From: Blautia glucerasea | GTDB taxonomy: Bacteria; Bacillota; Clostridia; Lachnospirales; Lachnospiraceae | Assembly: GCF_020537505.1 (NCBI RefSeq) | Contig: NZ_JAJBMO010000024.1 | Span: 1 to 60,182, forward strand | DNA: 60,182 nucleotides | Reading direction: 5' to 3' | Part shown: one piece after another, positions 26,407 to 34,568 of the stretch | How positions within the stretch are numbered: position 1 is the stretch's first letter | Layout of the letters: each line of letters begins with the position of its first letter | Notes under the pieces: generated by a model | What the model was told of the DNA's origin: nothing | Databases searched by the model: none | Seen by the model: the letters and a program-made list of their open reading frames with translations, nothing else | Position numbers and translations under genes: made by a program

Positions 26407-27234
26407 TTATCCTTTTAGTCCTCCGGCTCCGATTCCCTGCAGCAGATATCTCTGACCAATGAGATAAATGATGATTGTTGGAATCATAACAATCACAAGA
26501 CCAGCAAATAAAGCGCCCCAGTCAGTGGCGTATTTCTGCACTTCAAACAGATTTGCCATTCCAATTGGCAGGGTTTTCTTTGCATCTTCTGTGAGCAGCA
26601 CCAAAGCCAGGGGGTATTCGTTCCAGAATCCCATTGCGCTTAACATGGTGATTGTTGCTATTCCAGGCTTTGCCAGGGGTACCATCACTTTTAACAGAAG
26701 CTGAATATTGGTAGCTCCGTCAATCCTTGCGGATTCTTCGTAATCACGTGGGACTGCTGACATAAATCCCTGTAAAGTGAAGATACAAAACGGAAATTGC
26801 ATGACCGCATATACCAAGCATAGTACAGGAAGACTGTTAAGACCATTCACCGCCTGCAGTTCCAGGAACAGAGGAATCATAATATAAGTTGCCTGAAGGA
26901 AGATACAAGCCATATAAATAGTAGAAATCAGTTTGCTGCCTACAAAACGGTATCTTGCCAGTACATAAGAAATAGGGATCACAAACAGAAGCAATAAAAA
27001 TGTGGACACAATTGTTACAAAAATGGAATTTCCAAAATAAGCGGCAATATTTGCTTTTTCCCAGGCACATAAAAAGTTATCCAGATTGAGTGCTGCTGGC
27101 AGTGCATAGGGATCTGTCAGATATTCTGCATTGGTTTTAAATGCAGACATCAGATTCCAGAAAAGCGGATATAGAAATACGATCGTGAACAAAATCATTA
27201 GGATTCTGGTGCACCAGGTTCTTACAGTTTTCAT
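26407..27234 (-). CDS. Sugar ABC transporter permease (MalG-type)
   Basis: A 275-residue protein with six hydrophobic helices and the cytoplasmic EAA loop DYEESARIDGATNIQLLLKV, which docks on the ATPase. The C-terminus GIGAGGLKG is typical of carbohydrate uptake transporter-1 permeases. It pairs with the permease at 27245 (10-nt gap) and the binding protein at 28314 to import oligosaccharides, presumably fucosylated given the two fucosidases downstream. No ATPase gene is nearby; Firmicutes often use a shared MsmK/MsmX ATPase. Confidence 0.94.
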   Translation of the reverse strand: MKTVRTWCTRILMILFTIVFLYPLFWNLMSAFKTNAEYLTDPYALPAALNLDNFLCAWEKANIAAYFGNSIFVTIVSTFLLLLFVIPISYVLARYRFVGSKLISTIYMACIFLQATYIMIPLFLELQAVNGLNSLPVLCLVYAVMQFPFCIFTLQGFMSAVPRDYEESARIDGATNIQLLLKVMVPLAKPGIATITMLSAMGFWNEYPLALVLLTEDAKKTLPIGMANLFEVQKYATDWGALFAGLVIVMIPTIIIYLIGQRYLLQGIGAGGLKG

Positions 27235-27244
27235 CAGTTTCCTC

Positions 27245-28126
27245 CTATTCCTTTTCAGACGACAGTTTACGTGAGATCATGGCAAGAATCACTGCCAGTA
27301 TCAGAGTAAACATGGCAATGGCCATGGCATATCCGAAGTTTGCGTTTCGCATACCCTGGGTGTACATGTACTGTAAAAGGACACTGGATGCTCCATTTGG
27401 ACCACCGCCAGTCATGACATTGGACAGTGTAAAACTTAAATTGATGGTTCCGGACAAAGAAAGGATATAAGTTGTTCCAATAGATTTCCGAAGTAGTGGA
27501 ATGGTAATCTTAAAGAACTTCTGGGCTCCCGTTGCACCATCAATAGAGGCTGCTTCATAAACCTCCTGGGAAATTCCGTCTATGGACGCCACATGCATGA
27601 CCATATAGTAACCCACTGCCTGCCATACCAGTGCTGCACCGATACACCAGAGCGCTGTTTTTCCTTCTCCCAGCCAGGCATGTTTCCAGGTAGACAGATG
27701 GAAAAGATCCAGCATATGGTTCAGAATTCCCCTTGTAGGATTAAAAACAAATGACCACACAATACCAACCACTGTCATGGAGACGATGCTTGGAAAAAAG
27801 AATACCGTACGGTAGAAGGATTTTTCTTTCAACTGTCCCTGTGTAAGGATAAACGCAAATACAAGGCTTAAAAAGATTGTCACAGCGGGGATCACAAGCA
27901 TTAATTTGAAGGTATTATACAGGGCTTGAAGGAAGTCCTTGTCCCGAAACATGTAAATATAGTTATCAAAAAATACAAATTTACTGTTAAACCCAACGCT
28001 TAGTGCAGTAGAACTGGTAAAAGAAAGATAAATGGCATTCAGCATTGGTGTGATCATGAAAACGATCGTAAGAATCAGTGCCGGAAGTGTACACAAGGCA
28101 ATGAATAATTTTGGTTTTTTTACCAC
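27245..28126 (-). CDS. Sugar ABC transporter permease (MalF/UgpA-type)
   Basis: A 293-residue protein with six membrane helices and the EAA loop EVYEAASIDGATGAQKFFKI. The N-terminus KKPKLFIALCTLPALILTIV and the late GGPNGASSVLLQYMY are classic for the UgpA/LacF group. It forms a heterodimer with the MalG-type permease downstream. It is separated from the binding-protein gene by 187 nt that include a strong hairpin (28208-28240), which may set the ratio of binding protein to permease. Confidence 0.94.
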   Translation of the reverse strand: MVKKPKLFIALCTLPALILTIVFMITPMLNAIYLSFTSSTALSVGFNSKFVFFDNYIYMFRDKDFLQALYNTFKLMLVIPAVTIFLSLVFAFILTQGQLKEKSFYRTVFFFPSIVSMTVVGIVWSFVFNPTRGILNHMLDLFHLSTWKHAWLGEGKTALWCIGAALVWQAVGYYMVMHVASIDGISQEVYEAASIDGATGAQKFFKITIPLLRKSIGTTYILSLSGTINLSFTLSNVMTGGGPNGASSVLLQYMYTQGMRNANFGYAMAIAMFTLILAVILAMISRKLSSEKE

Positions 28127-28207
28127 GTTTGGTCACCTCTTTTTTATTTTAGGCTGCCCGACAGATTATTTGGCCGGACAACGGATCTTATGGCTATCAG
28201 AGTCAAG

Positions 28208-28240
28208 AAAAGCTGCTGCATATATTGTGCAGCAGCTTTT
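28208..28240 (-). terminator. Intra-operon hairpin between binding-protein and permease genes
   Basis: AAAAGCTGCTGCA (28208-28220) pairs perfectly with TGCAGCAGCTTTT (28228-28240) around a 7-nt loop. On the transcribed strand only four U follow, so it is more likely a partial terminator or mRNA-stabilising hairpin than a full stop. Similar structures follow binding-protein genes in many sugar ABC operons and raise their expression relative to the permeases. Confidence 0.75.
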
Positions 28241-28313
28241 CCAGGAGTGTTACTGTTCAATTCCAAACATGTGTTACTGAATGTTATATGTTGAAAGTAA
28301 CTATCTTACATGA

Positions 28314-29660
28314 TTAGTTTGCAGCTTCCATATCTGCACGAACCTGAGCAAAAGCGTCTTCCACATTCTGTGCCCATTCTTCTACTGTCATTTCATCATT
28401 CATAACAGAAGTAATCGGGTTGAAGATCTCGTCTTTTGGATTGATCTTACAGTCAGCAGGAACTGCTGCAAAGCTCATGATCAGGGATGAAGCGTTGGCT
28501 TCTTCATAGATTCCGTACATGTTGTAAATTGCTGTGGAAAGCTTGTCTTTTGCTACTTCACGAGCACTCTTTGTAGCATACAGGGCACCGGAAGCTTCTG
28601 CAAATGCAGATACGGACTCATCACTGTACAGGAAACGAAGGAATTCTTTTGCAAGTTCTGGATTCTTGGCAGCTGCCGGAATGGAGAACTGCTCACAGCT
28701 GTCAAATACATAATGTACGTCATCTGCATTCTCGGTTGGGATTGGAGCCATGGCAAATTCAAATCCATCTTCTCTTGGTGCATCCTGCATTTCATTTTCC
28801 ATCCAGGTTCCGTTTGTGATGAATGCTGCCTTTCCAAGCATCATTTCTGTCTGTGATTCGGTATGGTTCATACCAACAGTGCCGTCAAGGAGATAACCGT
28901 TATCTGCAATTTCCTTGATGTGTGTAAGAGCTTTTAATACACCTTCGTTGTTAAAAGAACCTTCCTCATAATTTGCAATCTTTTTCAGTGCATCTTCGCC
29001 ACATTCGTTTGCGATTGCCGGCCAGAGCATTTCTTCCATATAACCTGGATAAATTCCCTGATAGGTAAACAGTGCACGTCCATCAATTTCTTTTACGCTA
29101 TCACCAAGAGCAAAGAATTCGTCCCATGTCTTTGGCACTGCCAGATTATTCTCATCAAAGAAAGTTTTATTATAGATCAGACCCTGCGGACCGCTGTTAA
29201 ATGGCGCAAGATAAATCTCATCGTCTCCATAAGGTGCACATTTTGTACTTTCCAGGATTCCATCTGTAATGTCATCCCTAAGAGTACCGGTTCCGGCATA
29301 ATTTTCACCATCAAATACATCGTTCAGATTTAAAAGCGCATGTTCTTTGATAAGGGATAGGATTACACCGTCTTCTCCACCATCATTGAGACAGATAAAA
29401 TCAGGTGCATTTCCGGCAACAATCTGTGGACGGATAATATCTCCGATGGTAGGACTGATCGTCATATTTATCTTTACACCTTCATGGCTCTGTTCAAAAA
29501 GTTCTACCATCTGGTTCCAGTAAGCATCTCCGTATCCTCCCTGGAAAATGGCAATATTCAGTTCCTGTTCTTCTGTTTCTGCAAATGCGGTGAGTGGGGA
29601 AAGCACGGTAGCTGCGCTCATGGCAAGGATCATGGCAGAAGCTGCAAATCTTTTTTTCAT
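28314..29660 (-). CDS. Extracellular sugar-binding protein of the ABC transporter
   Basis: About 448 residues from ATG 29660 behind AAAGGAGG. The signal peptide MKKRFAASAMILAMSAATVL is followed by SPLTAFAETEEQE. The mature part is a family-1 solute-binding protein (ELNIAIFQGGYGDAYWNQMV, TWDEFFALGDSVKE, MMLGKAAFITNGTWMENEM). It captures oligosaccharides outside the cell. Oddly there is no lipobox cysteine: the signal ends in AFA-E, a signal peptidase I type site, so anchoring by lipid is not apparent. It is the first gene of the operon and diverges from the sensor-kinase gene. Confidence 0.9.
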   Translation of the reverse strand: MKKRFAASAMILAMSAATVLSPLTAFAETEEQELNIAIFQGGYGDAYWNQMVELFEQSHEGVKINMTISPTIGDIIRPQIVAGNAPDFICLNDGGEDGVILSLIKEHALLNLNDVFDGENYAGTGTLRDDITDGILESTKCAPYGDDEIYLAPFNSGPQGLIYNKTFFDENNLAVPKTWDEFFALGDSVKEIDGRALFTYQGIYPGYMEEMLWPAIANECGEDALKKIANYEEGSFNNEGVLKALTHIKEIADNGYLLDGTVGMNHTESQTEMMLGKAAFITNGTWMENEMQDAPREDGFEFAMAPIPTENADDVHYVFDSCEQFSIPAAAKNPELAKEFLRFLYSDESVSAFAEASGALYATKSAREVAKDKLSTAIYNMYGIYEEANASSLIMSFAAVPADCKINPKDEIFNPITSVMNDEMTVEEWAQNVEDAFAQVRADMEAAN

Positions 29661-29712
29661 AGGTTGGTTCCTCCTTTTAATTGGCTTTTTATTATGTTTG
29701 CCTGATGATGTT

Positions 29713-29741
29713 ATTATAAGCACGATTGTATTTGTGGTAAA
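29713..29741 (-). promoter_or_regulatory. Candidate promoter of the fucosylated-glycan operon
   Basis: On minus, TTTACC (29736-29741), a 17-nt spacer and a perfect TATAAT (29713-29718) lie 53 nt upstream of the binding-protein ATG. The spacing is ideal for the vegetative sigma factor and the -35 is imperfect, consistent with activation by the divergent YesN-like regulator (inference). Confidence 0.6.
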
Positions 29742-29867
29742 TTGACAAAACGCTCCTGTATATAGAATATCTTCTTGTACAAATTACCCCATATGGATTT
29801 TCTTGTGCTATATATGTACGTTTTTTTTGCATTTTCATTTTAAATGGATTATCCTGTCTTTTTCCTG

Positions 29868-29873
29868 TATAAT
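29868..29873 (+). promoter_or_regulatory. Candidate -10 box for the yesM-like kinase gene
   Basis: A perfect TATAAT on plus, 77 nt upstream of the kinase ATG. No good -35 hexamer is seen 16-18 nt before it, so this is only a suggestion. Confidence 0.35.
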
Positions 29874-29950
29874 GAACGTATGATACTAGACGCAAAGGAA
29901 TTTTGGATTGTAATATCAACTGATCATAGTAAGAGAAAAGGAATATTAAA

Positions 29951-31753
29951 ATGAGAAAAAGGCGGCATTACCAGGGATTCCGTAAATTCAGCATTAAAAC
30001 CAGGCTTATGATTGCGCTTCTGATGATTTCCATTATACCATTAGCAGGAATCAGCGGCTATTCTTTTCATATTTTTTCAGTCGCACTTAGGTCAAAACTT
30101 TCCGCTTCCATTTCACAGACCTTGTCCATGATCAATCTGAACATGGTCAGTGAAATTGAAAAATACCAGTATCTGTGTGGCTCTATCTGTGTCAGTCAGG
30201 AGATCAAAGATGGTCTTCTGAACAAGGATATGGCAGATATGGAAAAAAACAAGGCAATCACCGAAATTCAATCCATGATCCGCAGTAAGATCATCTATCC
30301 TGCACAGGCAAAAAATATAACTGTATATGATACAGATGGAAATATCTTTTATGATCTGGGGTATGACGGATTCTATCAGGAGGATGTTGATATGCTACTG
30401 GACCGGCTGGAGACAGAAACAGGGGATGTATGGGCTTATGTTCATACTTATCGTGACAGGGACATTCTTGTTCTGGGCCGTAGAATTTATGAGCAGTACA
30501 ATCAGAGCCAGGTGATTGGTTATACGTTGATCTCTATTGATGAAAAGTTCTTTTCCAAAACGGTACTGGAGCCTATTGGTTTGGCTGATTCTTCCAATAT
30601 CATGTATCTGAATACAGATGGTACTATCCTTTCCTCCTGGGACAGGAAAGTAGGAATGGGTCAGAAAGCAGATGAGGAATTACTGGAAAACATAAAGAAC
30701 AGACTGCCAAAGAAAACTGATTCCTTCAGTATTGATGAAAACGGACAGGAACAGCTGGTCACATATATCTTTAATAAAAATCTGAATCAGCTTTTCGTGT
30801 ATACCATGCCCTATCACTATATCAATTCGGAAGTCTACACCTTGTTGAAAAGGATTCTGATCGTTGCCGTTTTTCTGGTTCTTCTGTGTGTTGCAATTGT
30901 CTCAGCCGTATACCTTGGAATCACATCACCAATCCGAAGTATGTTGGATTTTTGTAAAAAACTCTCTGACGGAGACTTAAGTGTCCGGATCCAGGATACC
31001 TGTTCGGATGAGTTATCTGATCTTTCCGGAAGCATGAACCATATGGCGGATACCATTGAACGGCTGATTCATCAGCAAAAAGAACAGGAGGAGAAAAAAA
31101 GAGAATTAGAATTACAGATGCTCCAATACCAGTTAAATCCACACTTTCTGTTTAATACCTTAAACAGTCTTCGATTTGTGGCTGCTATGCACAAGGATCA
31201 GATCGTCAGTGATGGTATCCAGGCACTTAGCAGTCTTTTACAAAATACACTTACCAATAAAAATGAGTACATTACCATCCAGGAAGAGCTGGAAAACTTG
31301 GAAAACTATTTTTCCATTCTCAGGATCCGTTATGCAGGAAGTTTTGAATATTCCATCCATACAGAAGAGGATGAACTACTTTCCTGCCTTATTCCAAAAC
31401 TGATTCTTCAGCCTCTTGCTGAAAATTCGGTCATGCATGGTTCTTCCGATGACGGCTCCGTCATGGAAATCATGATCACATGCTGGGAAGAAAATGGAAA
31501 TATAATGATAGAGCTTACAGATAATGGGAAAGGGTTTGAAGTAACTCCTGCCGCACTTGCGCCCCACAAGGATCGCAAAAAAATCGGGGTTTCCAATGTA
31601 AATGACCGGATTCAGCTGAACTTCGGCCGGGAATACGGATTGAAAATTGAAAGTCATCCAGGTGATGGGACAACCTGCACTTTAACATTACCGAAGCTGA
31701 ACATTGACCATAGGGATTCAGTTTCAGAATGTAAAAACACAGAAAGGAATTAA
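29951..31753 (+). CDS. YesM-type sensor histidine kinase
   Basis: A 600-residue protein. The N-terminal helix (about 18-40, TRLMIALLMISIIPLAGISG) is followed by an extracellular sensing domain (about 45-295), a second helix (ILIVAVFLVLLCVAIVSAVY), HAMP (SPIRSMLDFCKKLSDGDLSV), and the His_kinase box QYQLNPHFLFNTLNSLRFVA, where His is the phosphorylation site. The HATPase follows (PKLILQPLAENSVMHG, DNGKGFEV). The AAAGGAAT site precedes the ATG. The cognate AraC-type regulator follows after 1 nt. It likely senses host glycans or the loaded binding protein and switches on the divergent transporter-fucosidase operon (inference from layout). Confidence 0.93.
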   Translation: MRKRRHYQGFRKFSIKTRLMIALLMISIIPLAGISGYSFHIFSVALRSKLSASISQTLSMINLNMVSEIEKYQYLCGSICVSQEIKDGLLNKDMADMEKNKAITEIQSMIRSKIIYPAQAKNITVYDTDGNIFYDLGYDGFYQEDVDMLLDRLETETGDVWAYVHTYRDRDILVLGRRIYEQYNQSQVIGYTLISIDEKFFSKTVLEPIGLADSSNIMYLNTDGTILSSWDRKVGMGQKADEELLENIKNRLPKKTDSFSIDENGQEQLVTYIFNKNLNQLFVYTMPYHYINSEVYTLLKRILIVAVFLVLLCVAIVSAVYLGITSPIRSMLDFCKKLSDGDLSVRIQDTCSDELSDLSGSMNHMADTIERLIHQQKEQEEKKRELELQMLQYQLNPHFLFNTLNSLRFVAAMHKDQIVSDGIQALSSLLQNTLTNKNEYITIQEELENLENYFSILRIRYAGSFEYSIHTEEDELLSCLIPKLILQPLAENSVMHGSSDDGSVMEIMITCWEENGNIMIELTDNGKGFEVTPAALAPHKDRKKIGVSNVNDRIQLNFGREYGLKIESHPGDGTTCTLTLPKLNIDHRDSVSECKNTERN

Positions 31754-31754
31754 T

Positions 31755-32930
31755 ATGTATACCATACTTATCATAGACGATGAACCAATCGTAAAAATTG
31801 CTCTCCGTTCTATCCTTCCCTGGGAAGAACATGGTTTTTCTATCTGCGGAACTGCCTCAAACGGTCTGGAGGCGATGCCATTGATTCAGAAACATCAGCC
31901 AGATGTGATTATTACAGACTTAAAAATGCCGGAAATGAATGGGCTGGAACTAATCCGTACATTGAAGGAAAAGGGATATCCTGGAGAAATTCTGGTACTT
32001 AGCAACTATGAGGATTTTGATTCTGTGAGAAGTGCGTTGCTTCTCGGGGCAGCCGATTATCTGCTGAAAATAAAAATTCAGCCAGATAATCTTTTGGCAT
32101 GCCTTAACAAAACAACGGAAAAACTACAGAAAAAAGCCGGAGAAAGATCTGATTTAAGTGTAAATACTTCTTCGGATAAAACAGGTCTGCTCCTCTCCTT
32201 TTTTCAGGGAGAGGCTACACTTCCGGCATTTTTGCAGGCACATTCAGAGACTGATCTTTCTTTTATGGAAAAGAGCTGTGCAATCTGTTATGTCACTTTC
32301 GAAAAATACCTTTCAAATGAAGCGTTTTCCATATCCGGGAAGCTTTTGTGTGATATGATTCTTGATGCAGTACAGGGAGTATTACAGCCTTATATTCTTG
32401 TTCTAAGTGATTTTAGCGCACTGGTTGTTTTTTCACAGAAGGAACTGAGCATAAGCCAAGTAAAAGTTGAGCAGCTGATAAAGAAATTGTATAACCGTTT
32501 TACGATGTATCAATCCTTTGCTCCCGATATGCCTTACCAGGAAAATCTAAAAAACTATGAAGAGGCAAGGAAGATTTATCAGACTTTTATCTCAAATGAA
32601 GGACATTATAAAGATGATGTGGCAAAAACCTTGAGCTATCTGGAAGAGAACTATATGCACCGGCTTACACTTGCTTCCATTTCTTCCAATGTCAATCTTA
32701 GTTCCAGCTATTTGTGTCGGGTTTTTAAATCTGAAGTGGGAACAAATATTACCAGCTATTTGAATAATCTCAGGATACGGAAAGCGGCTACTATGATAAA
32801 GGAAGACAAACTTTCCTTAAAAGAAATATCTGCTATGGTAGGAATTGAAGACCAGCTTTATTTCAGCAGACTATTTAAGAAATGTATGGGAATTTCACCA
32901 TCTGAATATGGAAAACGGTTTCATCAGTAA
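31755..32930 (+). CDS. YesN-type response regulator with AraC DNA-binding domain
   Basis: About 391 residues from ATG 31755, one base after the kinase stop, with GAAAGGAA upstream. The receiver domain has the acidic pocket IIDDEP, phosphoacceptor Asp in DVIITDLKMPEMNG and Lys in AADYLLKIKI. The C-terminal AraC domain has two helix-turn-helix units (LASISSNVNLSSSYLCRVFK and LKEISAMVGIEDQLYFSRLF). An upstream start at 31704 overlaps the kinase and lacks support. It probably activates the promoter at 29713-29741. Confidence 0.93.
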   Translation: MYTILIIDDEPIVKIALRSILPWEEHGFSICGTASNGLEAMPLIQKHQPDVIITDLKMPEMNGLELIRTLKEKGYPGEILVLSNYEDFDSVRSALLLGAADYLLKIKIQPDNLLACLNKTTEKLQKKAGERSDLSVNTSSDKTGLLLSFFQGEATLPAFLQAHSETDLSFMEKSCAICYVTFEKYLSNEAFSISGKLLCDMILDAVQGVLQPYILVLSDFSALVVFSQKELSISQVKVEQLIKKLYNRFTMYQSFAPDMPYQENLKNYEEARKIYQTFISNEGHYKDDVAKTLSYLEENYMHRLTLASISSNVNLSSSYLCRVFKSEVGTNITSYLNNLRIRKAATMIKEDKLSLKEISAMVGIEDQLYFSRLFKKCMGISPSEYGKRFHQ

Positions 32931-32955
32931 TTTATGATAGAAAGACATTTCTTCT

Positions 32956-33213
32956 CTAAAAGAAACAAACAAATTCTTTTACAGCTGTGATAATTTTTTC
33001 CTGACACCAGTATTCACCGCCAAATTCCTGGCATACTTCTTTGATATACTGAACAAAATCCGGGAGCTGAAGTGCCAGTTTTAAATATTCGCCGTATCCA
33101 ATGCGCTGAATCGGACTTCTCAAAATGGCGCGTCTTGCGGTTACCCAGTTTACCTTTGCTTCTTTTACCGGATCACCACCTTCATGGAACGTATCAGGGA
33201 AGAAATACGGGAG
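32956..33213 (-). pseudogene. GH112 galacto-N-biose / lacto-N-biose phosphorylase, internal fragment
   Basis: An 86-codon open frame (stop TAG at 32956) reads LPYFFPDTFHEGGDPVKEAK, VNWVTARRAILRSPIQRIGY, GEYLKLALQLPDFVQYIKEV. From memory this aligns with the stretch of bifidobacterial LnbP/GLNBP that reads LPYFFPDTFYEG and ARRAILRSPISRMGYGGYLS. GH112 phosphorylases split galactosyl-beta-1,3-HexNAc, the core unit of mucin and milk glycans. Both ends are cut: the 5' side joins the nuclease-type transposase at about 33214, and the last 25 residues no longer match. It was probably part of the neighbouring glycan locus. Confidence 0.78.
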
Positions 33214-33214
33214 A

Positions 33215-33714
33215 TTATTTCATTGCACACAAATTTTCATCAATCCATTTCTGGACATCTTTTTCGCTGAGATTTACGGCTTTTGCGATTTGATTAACTG
33301 GGATTCCCATTTCAGCCAGTGAAAGGATGGCTTCATTTTTGGCTTTTAGCTCGCCACGTTTCTCTCCGCTTTCCATTCCCTCACTATAGATTTTTTCCAT
33401 TTCATGGCACATAAGTTCAACCCCTGTGTCTCCTTCAATTCCTATACTCGCTTTGCAAGAATCGGACTGTGCATCTCATCTGCCTTTTTACAGTGTAGAT
33501 CATGCATCAGTCTTCCAAGTTCTGTATCATCCTGCTTCCTGGAATTTACATATATGATATGTGCTTCATCCTGAAAAGCCTCGTTCAATTCTTTGATCTG
33601 CCGGTCAATGTGGTAAATGGGAAGTCCATATCCAAGAATATCGTCCCTGGTAATAAAAATTACATAGCTTTCCGGCAGTTCCTCAAAATCCTGTCCAGGA
33701 TTTAAGGTATTCAT
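33215..33714 (-). pseudogene. Rpn/PD-(D/E)XK nuclease-family transposase, truncated and frameshifted
   Basis: Two consecutive frames make up one gene end. The first, 33442-33714 (MNTLNPGQDFEELPESYVIF, ITRDDILGYGLPIYHIDRQI), is the nuclease-domain tail. The second, 33215-33412 (MCHEMEKIYSEGMESGEKRG, ILSLAEMGIPVNQIAKAVNL), is the usual C-terminal coiled and helix-turn-helix-like tail of Rpn/transposase-31 proteins. The frame breaks near 33440-33450 after ILAKRV. The N-terminal half with the catalytic residues is missing. The family promotes recA-independent recombination, and copies are common in Lachnospiraceae. Confidence 0.75.
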
Positions 33715-33949
33715 ATTCTATGGGATAAAAAAGTGAATATTGTACTACTTTGGAATTATTAACTATTATTTGATACAAGCCATCATTTAACAGCTAAAAT
33801 TTGACATACTATATTTTATTATACCTACTCATGAATATAAATTCAAGAAAATTATTGTGCAAAGAAAAAAGTCGGAAATTGTAGTAAAAAAGAAAACAGA
33901 TCTACATGTAGAAACCTGCAAATGGTGATGTATGTAAGCAAGGTAATTA

Positions 33950-34387
33950 CTACAACAGGATAAAACACGTTCTGCAGAGCATTTCATAGTATTTTCGGTA
34001 TTCCTGGTTTGTCTGAATTTCAGCACCCATTCCCAGCAGAATCCCTGCAATGATACTTCTGTGGCAAAGTTCTTCATCCTCACAGTAGCACCCGAGAACA
34101 ATATTTTTCCTGCTGCTTTCCCTGCACAGATAGTTCAGATCCGCTTCTGCTTCTTCGTTTTTCGCCAGTTCTGCAATGAATTGTGGGACATATACATTTT
34201 GGAAAAATTCCGGACCAAATTGTTCGGCATGGAAAGTTTCCCGGTATTTTAGAAACAGCTCCCTAGATGGGGAAAGGGATTGGACCAGTTTTTCTTTCTG
34301 CGGCAGGATATCTGGGGAACGGACAATCCACCAGACTTCATCATAGTCAGATGTGCAGATGTTTGTAATTCGATCTATATAAATCAT
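33950..34387 (-). CDS. DUF488 family protein
   Basis: A 145-residue protein. The family mark is the late block VLGCYCEDEELCHRSIIAGI, matching the DUF488 pattern (LLCxCExx...CHR) with a possible catalytic Cys-Cys-His set. A WWIVRSPDILP stretch lies near residue 20. Function of DUF488 proteins is unknown. The start is at ATG 34387, with AAAGGAAG about 12 nt upstream. The C-terminal CRTCFILL is unusual and may reflect a small change at the end. It stands downstream of a serpin-like fragment. 33715-33949 shows no gene, only AT-rich sequence. Confidence 0.7.
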   Translation of the reverse strand: MIYIDRITNICTSDYDEVWWIVRSPDILPQKEKLVQSLSPSRELFLKYRETFHAEQFGPEFFQNVYVPQFIAELAKNEEAEADLNYLCRESSRKNIVLGCYCEDEELCHRSIIAGILLGMGAEIQTNQEYRKYYEMLCRTCFILL

Positions 34388-34407
34388 AAGCCTTTTAACT
34401 TCCTTTC

Positions 34408-34557
34408 TCAGCGGTTCTCCAGAAGCAGTTCACCTTTCATCCACCCATACTTTGATTTTCCTTCTGCTCCGCGCTGAAGCATACTAAGGGCAAAATCCAG
34501 ACTGGTTGGGCTGAACATCATATTTTCTCCAGACTGTATTTCTGCAATTTTGACAAA
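34408..34557 (-). pseudogene. Serpin (peptidase inhibitor I4)-like N-terminal fragment
   Basis: The open frame between stops at 34558 and 34408 reads FVKIAEIQSGENMMFSPTSL, DFALSMLQRGAEGKSKYGWM, ending KGELLLENR. The core ENMMFSPTSLDFALSMLQRG closely follows the serpin helix-B signature (ENxxxSPxSIxxALSMLxxGA), found in many gut bacterial serpins. Only about 30 residues match. The reactive-centre loop and all else are missing, so it is a remnant. Recognition is from the short motif, so confidence is moderate. Confidence 0.5.
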
Positions 34558-34568
34558 CTACATAAATT

